Assembly (NCBI GenBank): GCA_019925105.1
Contig: JAHGAU010000012.1
Location: 496,001-560,000, forward strand
Reading direction: 5' to 3'
From: Niebla homalea
Taxonomy: Eukaryota; Ascomycota; Lecanoromycetes; Lecanorales; Ramalinaceae
DNA length: 64,000 bases
Shown piece after piece: positions 55,789 to 64,000 of this stretch. Every line of letters starts with the position of its first letter. Within the stretch, counting starts at the first letter, position 1. The notes under the pieces were generated by a model, which was given only the letters and a program-made list of their open reading frames with translations, was not told the DNA's origin and did no database searches. The position numbers were made by a program, and so were the translations under genes.

Positions 55789-56469
55789 GGAAAGAGAGGC
55801 GATATATAGAGACTGAGAATCGCTGGCAGAGATATTGCTTTGAGTCGTTCCTGTGTTTTTGATGGCGATTTGCATCGTTCAGCGCCAGCGTGCTCTAAGA
55901 ATATTATATAGGGTGTATCATAAGTTTATATATGTGTTCATCGATGTTCACATAAAGCTCTGGCACTTCGTAGAATCCTAGATCCCGTTCCAGATTTCCT
56001 TCGCTTGAGCATTACCTCCACGATTCATCATAAAGCTTCCCATCAATCTGGCCAAGACAGCGAAGCTCTGCACAGTCGCATTTACTGTCAAGGTTTTCAA
56101 ACCCCAGTCTTAAGTCCGTTTAAGTGGCCATCACTCGCAGTCTAGCAAGGGAGAAGTAAGAGCTATACGTTCTCTGGACGGGACAAGAAGGAAACTCTTT
56201 CACTTCCAGCCTCGGACTACTCCATTTCGACTCTTGAAAGGATTGCGTTTGTGCGTGTTCTTAATGCCTTGGAACTTGCAGATCTTCTATCGCAATGGGA
56301 TCGAAGATCGCATTTCTTATCTTTGCTCAGAGTAGCATCAAAGTCGTCGCATCCCAGTACGCGACAGCGAGCGTCAGCTCGGCTACGTCCCCATTCCGAG
56401 AAATCGATGTCCAAGATTCGCTTAAATCTACCCATCATATCAAAAGCATGCTGCAAACATCAAAAGGCC
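55789..56469. other. Intergenic region
   Basis: 681 bases between the secreted relic and the thioesterase; no supported gene. Confidence 0.5.
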
Positions 56470-56934
56470 TCAGCCATTCATCTCCTCAACCTGATTATTC
56501 CCGTCCTTCCACGCGATGGCAACGTATTTGGTGTGGCTCCCCCGCGCGACCAGCGTACCTTTCCCGTTCAGAAACTTGATGCTCGTGTATGCCATGGTCT
56601 TGCCGAATCTGTCGCAAAGCACTTCCGCTCGCAGCGTGTCGCCTACTTGACCTCCTGGGCTCAAGTAGGTCACACTCAGATCCGTCGACACGCCCGTTGC
56701 AAATAAGCCCCGGGAGGCTACTGCCAGGCTCCCGCCGAGATCGACCATCGCCGCGATCGTCCCGCCGTGGATTATACCTAGGCGGTTGGTGTGGTGTTTC
56801 TCTATGTCTAATTCAAAGTTGACCTTTCCCGGGTGAGCTGCACTTATGCGGAGAGTATCGAGCAAGCGCGGTTCCAAGCCAGAATTTGCTCGGAATGATT
56901 GCCAAACTGATGAGACAAATTTAAGGGAGGCCAT
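56470..56934 (-). CDS. Hotdog-fold acyl-CoA thioesterase (4HBT/ACOT13-like)
   Basis: A single exon of 154 residues starting MASLKFVSSVWQSF; the frame is open further upstream but the conserved region begins here. The hotdog signature HHTNRLGIIHGGTIAAMVD and the following helix (LGGSLAVAS), then STDLSVTYLSPGGQVGDTL, match the PaaI/ACOT13 thioesterase family, which hydrolyses acyl-CoA thioesters. Length is normal for the family. It is one of the few intact genes in an area with many broken ones. The substrate is unknown; a mitochondrial location is possible but not shown. Confidence 0.85.
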   Translation of the reverse strand: MASLKFVSSVWQSFRANSGLEPRLLDTLRISAAHPGKVNFELDIEKHHTNRLGIIHGGTIAAMVDLGGSLAVASRGLFATGVSTDLSVTYLSPGGQVGDTLRAEVLCDRFGKTMAYTSIKFLNGKGTLVARGSHTKYVAIAWKDGNNQVEEMNG

Positions 56935-57103
56935 TTGGATGCTTGGGAGCAAGAATCTAATGTTCTTCTGGGATTGTGGTAGAGGATTGGAGTCAGGAAA
57001 GTCAAATAGCAAGGGGACGCTGAGTGACGTCACACTGTTCACATTCAAAATGTATCTAAGTCTATTTGAACACTGTAGTATTGGCTACAGGATAAGTCTG
57101 CCT

Positions 57104-58943
57104 TCAATCCACCTTACTTTGCTGCTTCGATGCCACTTCTTCGCCTCGCTGGACCCTCGCAACACCTGCCCTGATGACGCGGATATCTGGCTGTAGGTCA
57201 CCTTCAGTGACCAATCCAACCTCATATTTCTCCAGGGGTGCCTCATTCATCTCATCGGAGATCTGCCCATTCCCAGAACGAAAGCATGCTGCTGTTGGAG
57301 CAATGATCCTGTCTTCGACTGCATGCTCCAGGGATCTCGCTCCAGTCTCTGGCTGATAATGTTCGCTCGCAACGTGCGAGGAGAGTTGACCATCATCCAT
57401 GTAGTCAATACAACAGTGGTTGAAGAATTTGTTGATTTTGACGTCAACTGGGCAAAGCTTTTCGTTGCGGAATTCTCGCATGAATTTGTAAGTAGCGACA
57501 GCCTGCTCCAGCTCATTGAATGGCGTAAAAGGTACGGTGGCACTGATCCTACCAAAGAGCGGATGCCCAAGTTCCTGCATGACCTCTCTACCCACAACGC
57601 GCTGCAGCTGGAGATACTCCTTTGTCCTCCGGTCTCGATCGAAGGTAGACTTGAAATCGCGAGACCAGAATCTTGATATCGTTCCGACTCCGATGTTAGC
57701 AGCAAGGATCCAGATGGTCTTGCTGCAGTCAACCCGCGTGTTGACAGCGCGACGATCGTGATATCAACCCTCCTCGAAAAGCAAGAGCATGGCTTTGTGA
57801 ACTTCCTTTGTCGTCTTGTCAAACTCGTCGAGGAAGACTAAGCTTGGCTGCCCGGCCTGTTCAGCCAAGTGATTGTTCAAAGGAGATCCTTCGTCATACC
57901 CAACGTACGGGGCCTGCGGTCCAAAGACGTCTGTCTCGTGTTTCATTCTGGCACAGTCAACGGATACGCTTCGCAGAGAAAGAAAAGTCCCGAGCCACTT
58001 AGCAAGCTCGGTTTTTCCGTGGCCACTCAGACCCGTCAACAGAAGGACGAAGGGCTTCTTCCGATCTGAAGTGTAGCGATTCATGATCGCATCGACAACG
58101 GTCCTTGTCGCCTCCTGCTGTCCGATGATGTGATATGGAACCTCAAACAATGTCAGTATTTTATGAGCTTTGGCAAATTGTAAGGTTCGTACACTGGGAC
58201 GCTCTATTGCCGATGCCTTAAGCAAGACATAGCGTTGCATCAAGTTCAGTGTCCTGGCTAGTGCTTCCCGGATCTCTGCAATACACCATTTGCTTGTACT
58301 AGCTTTGAGCCTTGGCCATTCCTTTTTTGGTGCCTTCAACGGGTCCTGCCACATGTCTTCTGGGATTTGATGGGGATCAGCGCCCAGCATGAGGAGCTGG
58401 ATGACGACATCTGTTGCGTCCGTGAAGCCATACTCGCTGTTGATAACGGCGTACGCCAGAACCGGGATTCTGTAAGGCTTTATTATATCACACGGATCAG
58501 CGCCAAGGCCACAGAGGAGCCTGACCACTTCTGGGCAGTTCCGCTCGACTGCAAGCGCCAGAATTGGAATCTTCAATGCGTCTTTCACTCCGTCTTTGAT
58601 CACATAAGGCTCCTTTAGTGTTTCCGCAACATATCGCTCGTCAAATGCTTTTAGATATCTCTCGATACACTTGACGCTAACCCCATTTTGAATCGCCCAC
58701 GAGATATTCTGAAGGGACAAGGGATGGGAATCGCGATGATGATCCAGGAAACTCTCTTGAAGCCTAGTCTGGCAGCAATGTGAGACTAAGTCTGGCTGAA
58801 CCCTGGGCATGAAAAGTGGAAGGACGTGTCTGTCCAAGTCAGTTTTGAGGTGCAATCACTGCCGTGTTTGACACTCACTTTCCACCTCCAGGTAGTTCCA
58901 GCGCAGGGCTTGGCTTCCTCCACGCCCCATCAATCTTGTTCAT
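57104..58943 (-). pseudogene. Ankyrin-repeat AAA+ ATPase gene interrupted by one TGA
   Basis: Exon 1 (58879-58943) encodes MNKIDGAWRKPSPALELPGG and joins, over a 49-nt intron, exon 2 (57104-58829). Ankyrin-like repeats come first (IPILALAVERNCPEVVRLLC; LLMLGADPHQIP), then a ClpB-type AAA+ module: Walker A GLSGHGKTELAKWLG, Walker B PSLVFLDEFDK, then FEEG, an in-frame TGA at 57764-57766, and without frame change YHDRR, CSKTIWILAANIG and the small domain (GHPLFGRISATVPFTPF). Codon 377 of 596 is the stop. The downstream part looks conserved, so it was coding recently. The product would lose sensor and arginine-finger parts. The choices are recent pseudogene, readthrough or a base error. Confidence 0.7.
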
Positions 58944-59574
58944 GGCAGACAGTAGGATTCGAAAGAGGCCGGGCCCTAGACAGAAAGCAGATAGCTGAGG
59001 AAGATGCCCGTTGGCAGAAGTGGGTGGTGGGCAGTGGTGATTGCCCTTGGAAATTCACAAAAACCATATGCGGCCACGTGCAGGCCCTAGCAAACAGTGG
59101 AGATAGGGCCCTCTTACCAACGCAATCTAGAACTGAAGATGAAATACTCTTGACCGCGCTGGACATGGTTCAGGGCCTCCGGAGGAGCGGCATGGAAGGC
59201 TCTTGCAAGATCGAGCGAGTGCGATCATGCGGAGTAAGTCAGAAGAAGGAATTACACAGCTGAAGACATTCGATCATTCCGAGACCGCAAAATCTGGGAA
59301 GAATGCTGTTACAGGCATCACGCGGTCGACCCAGAGTGTGCCATTACTGATGAATGGGTTGCGAAGCGGTCCCACATTCGGGCGATGATACAATTGAAGC
59401 TTTTGGGAATATCTCACAAGCTCCACATTCACTCTACGCCCATATGGCTCTTTGTGAATTTGGTCGTGATGTTGAACTGGATTCGTTTGTGATATGAACG
59501 CTTTTGAAGGATATGCCTTTCGTCGACTCGTATTTCATTAAGTGTCACCGCTCGACACTGACGAAAAAGAATCT
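58944..59574. other. Intergenic region
   Basis: 631 bases; no supported gene. Confidence 0.5.
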
Positions 59575-60810
<1,236 letters not shown>

Positions 60811-61464
60811 CTTGAGAACGGCTTGCGTAGAATGATAATATCCAGGACTATTTGTCTGCAGGGTACAGGTACGCTCTAGAGCTCAAAACCTATTCTTTGT
60901 GGTGGTCGATGAAGGTAGTGTTGACTCTAAGGGACTAAGGCAGTAGTGATAACAACCATCAGGCTTGTTCAATTGAAGATGTGACGCCGATGCAATGTGC
61001 ACAAAGTTCGCTAAAATTATGCTCAAGTATGCACTTGAATTTCATTCGAGTCTAGTAGGTATTAAAAGAAACATTACACCTCAGAATCTTGGCGTGGCGT
61101 TTTTTCCCCAGATTGCCCAAGGTCAATCCTGCTAGCGTGATCGCTCATCTCCAGAAAATCCCGTTTAAATCTCCCTGCAAGAAAGGTGAGCCGTGTTACC
61201 GGCGTACCGCCCCTGCTCACTGGTCAGCATCGATGGTGGATCTTCATTATTTCGGACCCTCCTACAGCACAGGAAATAATCACGCTGCATACTTATGTTG
61301 ACCCACCCTCCACGCTAAATGAGTGATCAGCTGCAGCTTCTTTCCACATAAGACCGCTGTACTTCCCGATAGTCGACACTCGTTCTTTTCATTCCAGCCT
61401 TCCACCGTGTTCATAGGACTCGCTACAGCACTTCGATCGGAACCCGGGTGATACAGGACGCAAA
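60811..61464. promoter_or_regulatory. Divergent intergenic region
   Basis: 654 bases between the starts of DAHP synthase and the next gene. No coding frame supported; a GCN4-like site would be expected for DAHP synthase but none was confirmed. Confidence 0.4.
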
Positions 61465-62333
61465 ATGCTAGAGATCACTCGAAAGAGAGCTCGGGATGAA
61501 GACCATGACGAGGTCGAATGCCAGCACGAACACAAGGTAAAACTATACTCCCACCTCTCGTGCGTCACTACTAACGCCCGGCATCTCAGCGGTTGCAAAG
61601 CATGACCTTACCCTTTCGCACCTCGCCTACCATCAAACATACTCGCTTCTTCTCGCAGTCCAAGCGCAACGCACCAAAGCCTCTGTTCACGCAGACAATC
61701 ACTCCTGCTGACTCGGAAGAGGAGAGCTCGCCTCCCTTTCAAACCCTGGGCAATACCGAGCAAGCAGTCGACGTCCCGCAGTCGCGCTGGACGTGGGGCG
61801 GACGACTGAACGATCAACTTGACGGCATAACGATTACGAATGATCAAGGAAAGCAAGACACGCCGCAGCGTCTGGATCTTGATACCATGATGCTCTCCCC
61901 CAAGGCTTCTCCTTGTACGCTTGCGCCGGGATATTCTTCAAGGCTGGGCGTGCCTGAAACGGTCAGCGGAGGGAGAATTCCAACCCCAATCTATGGCCAC
62001 TTCCAGGAGAGCATGGATACGCCAATGGATGACTCACCCTCGTCGACCGAACAGCCTTCATCATTCGACATAGAGTATGAAAAGAACATGCGCGCTCGAC
62101 GGCTTCCTACGCCCATCAGCGAGGATGAAGCCATGGACACTTTTGATAGCCATACAGAAGGCGCGCAAGAGTTGCCTTGCATTCCTCTGCGCCAGCCATC
62201 ACGCTTTGCGCCGCCTTTGCCGTATCAGTCTCCGAAGCGAGGGAAACCAATGTTTTCAATGGGCTTCAGGGCAGATTGCGAAATGTGCCGAAATAGAGTC
62301 CCGGGGCATTATAATCACATTTTCCGGGCTTGA
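61465..62333 (+). CDS. Conserved fungal protein with C-terminal Cys/His motif
   Basis: Two exons (61465-61536, 61590-62333) with a 53-nt intron (CACTACTAAC branch), 271 residues. The N-terminus is basic with a nuclear-type cluster (ITRKRARDED). The middle is disordered and Ser/Pro-rich with repeated proline-directed phosphosite-like sequences (RIPTPIYG, RLPTPISED). The last 25 residues form the most distinctive part (GFRADCEMCRNRVPGHYNHI), a CxxC...HxxH arrangement that probably binds zinc and that I recall from other ascomycete hypothetical proteins. No function is known; a cell-cycle or nuclear role is only suggested by the phosphosite-like motifs. Confidence 0.75.
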
Positions 62334-64000
62334 AGGGTCTTCATTCTACGATCTCGACGAACATTATTCGGCTGCATAGCGGCATGCATGGCTTGGATGC
62401 ATTTTCATCATACCGGGCACTACGGATACACTCGAGCGATTGCATCTGGCTTTTTACGACTTTCATCATGCATATGTAGATACCATTCATCACAAGCCGC
62501 ATTGTGGCTACATTTACTGGTTCTATACAGCTCATAATAATCGTTTTCTCTGCCTTTCATCCTTCATATAAGACCTCGGCGCTTTGAGATACATTATTGA
62601 AAAGCCTCATGGGTGTTTCAGCATCTGCACGGCGGCAGGAGGCCTTTTGCTAAAAATATCAAGGCAACCTGGTCAAGCTGGGCTGCTGGGGAGCCTGTGA
62701 TCCGACTAGTCTTTGGGAACCTCCAATGGTTTTGTGTGTGGCGAATACTCACACTACTGGGGGTGATCAGGATGCGAGCAGGCAAACCTAAATGGTGTGA
62801 TCGAAGACACTAAGAACAAGGTTGACGGCATTCTGTTCTAGAAGACTGAATAATATGGCGGTCGCATAGATGGTCGTCATCTAAGCGCGCCTGTTACACT
62901 TGGTTGGGATTCTCTTTCGGCATTCTTGAAACAGCCATCGATTTTTCCTGCATATTTTGAATCAGCCGACCTCAATCCCAATCTTCTCCACCATTCTTCT
63001 TTGGGCAAGGCGATTGTACTATCCACCGTGATTCTATGATCATCCTCTAGTACCATAAAATTGGCCGAAACATGATAGGCAGACCCGGGCTTTGGTCACC
63101 TGGTGGGACGGCCCACTGCGACTTTGCTGCCGCGATGGGATCATAGAAGTCTTCTGTTTCACGTTTATCACTCATCTACTATTTTTGGTGAAGCTCGCCT
63201 TGTCGCGGAAACTTGAGGCAAGCAGCGATGCTGTGAGAGCGCTAGTTTCTGGCAGGCCATCAACATGTGCTGCAAGACAGTGAATGGTTGGGCGCATCAA
63301 CTCGGGTCAGTGCGTGGCGGTGTACGCAAGAGCTTCAGACAGGTCAGAGAACAATGGTGGGCCTCATGTCTCAGAATGATGTGCTTTGCTTATGGAGCCC
63401 AAGAAGAATGATCTTGGGGCAAAGGCGTCCGATAATTCCGATTTGCTATCTGGAAGCACGGAAGGATGCGAGCTAGAAGCTTGGAATGTTACTGGCCTCT
63501 GTTTCTTACTTGGTAAATTTCAGTAGTTCTAATACTCCATGACAAATGACGCCAGTGGCATAATTTGCATTGGCCTTCCAAGCCTTCTTACTTGGCCGAT
63601 CGCAATGTGGCTTTCCGTTGACTCATCATAAAATGGCTCTCGGATTCATACGGAGATGAAGCACACCTGATGACATTATTGATGCGAAGCATTACGTTTT
63701 CTGGGCTCTGAGCGAGCAAAACTGCAATTATTGATACTCTTTCATGTCTGTCATCATGATGAGTTGTGTGGTTCGGAAGGTTATGTGAGCAACCAAAAGT
63801 CTAGGTTTTCCCGAGCACCCGTCGAAACCGTTGAACGGTCAAGGAGCGCAGGTTCGCCGTGGATCTAGCTGTCATGAATGATCTGCGCAGCCAGCCATTG
63901 CGGATTGCGGACCTTGCCCATTCTCTAGACCAATCCCTGGACACTACGACACAGGGAACATCTTCTCGGTGTGGCCGTGAGACGAGGTCATGCTTCGCAA
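62334..64000. other. Gene-poor window end
   Basis: 1.67 kb with only short random frames (60-70 codons); no repeat, RNA or gene relic recognised. Confidence 0.5.

Overview
This is a window of nuclear DNA from a filamentous ascomycete (Pezizomycotina). The evidence is the many short spliceosomal introns (about 42-60 nt, mostly GT-AG with CTNAC-type branch sites), a nuclear tRNA gene with a short intron, and fungal-specific families: sedolisin peptidases, F-box-like proteins, UstYa-like proteins and the ascomycete CYC3-type haem lyase. The number of small F-box-like proteins resembles Dothideomycetes, but the sequence alone does not prove the class.

Layout. 0-24.9 kb is dense housekeeping sequence: the end of a leucine-rich-repeat gene, a GCIP-like protein, the SWR1 subunit ARP6, an F-box-like protein, a 65-residue small protein, a secreted sedolisin, a 2-oxoglutarate oxygenase-like protein, cytochrome c haem lyase (CYC3) divergent from an ADCK2/Cqd1-type mitochondrial kinase, a DExH helicase whose true N-terminus lies in two upstream exons, a tRNA gene, UBC6 divergent from SAM50, and a small zinc-binding protein. 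25-27.2 kb is gene-poor. 27.2-30.9 kb holds a YIP1 membrane protein and a UFD1/zinc-finger protein. 31.5-34.4 kb is a decayed multi-pass membrane protein gene and empty sequence. 34.5-36.2 kb is a homeodomain transcription factor with 2.3 kb of gene-free DNA upstream. 38.5-48 kb is again housekeeping: THO complex subunit 1, CTP synthase and the spliceosomal helicase aquarius.

From about 49.3 to 59 kb the character changes. Intact genes are few (an F-box-like protein and a thioesterase) and broken ones many: an F-box-like relic, a UstYa-like relic, a signal-peptide cysteine-rich gene with two in-frame stops, and an ankyrin/AAA+ ATPase with one in-frame TGA. The window ends with a DAHP synthase, a conserved nuclear-type acidic/basic protein and 1.7 kb without genes.

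Themes. Mitochondrial functions recur (haem lyase, Cqd1-like kinase, SAM50, a helicase with a presequence-like N-terminus), as do RNA biogenesis (THO, aquarius, helicase) and ER/Golgi functions (UBC6, YIP1, UFD1-like). I found no transposon, CRISPR array or complete biosynthetic gene cluster. The strongest leads are the cluster of genes interrupted by single nonsense codons, a 2-oxoglutarate oxygenase lacking its distal iron-binding histidine, two GC-AG introns, and the hidden helicase N-terminus. Exon boundaries are manual, based on splice motifs, reading phase and family conservation.
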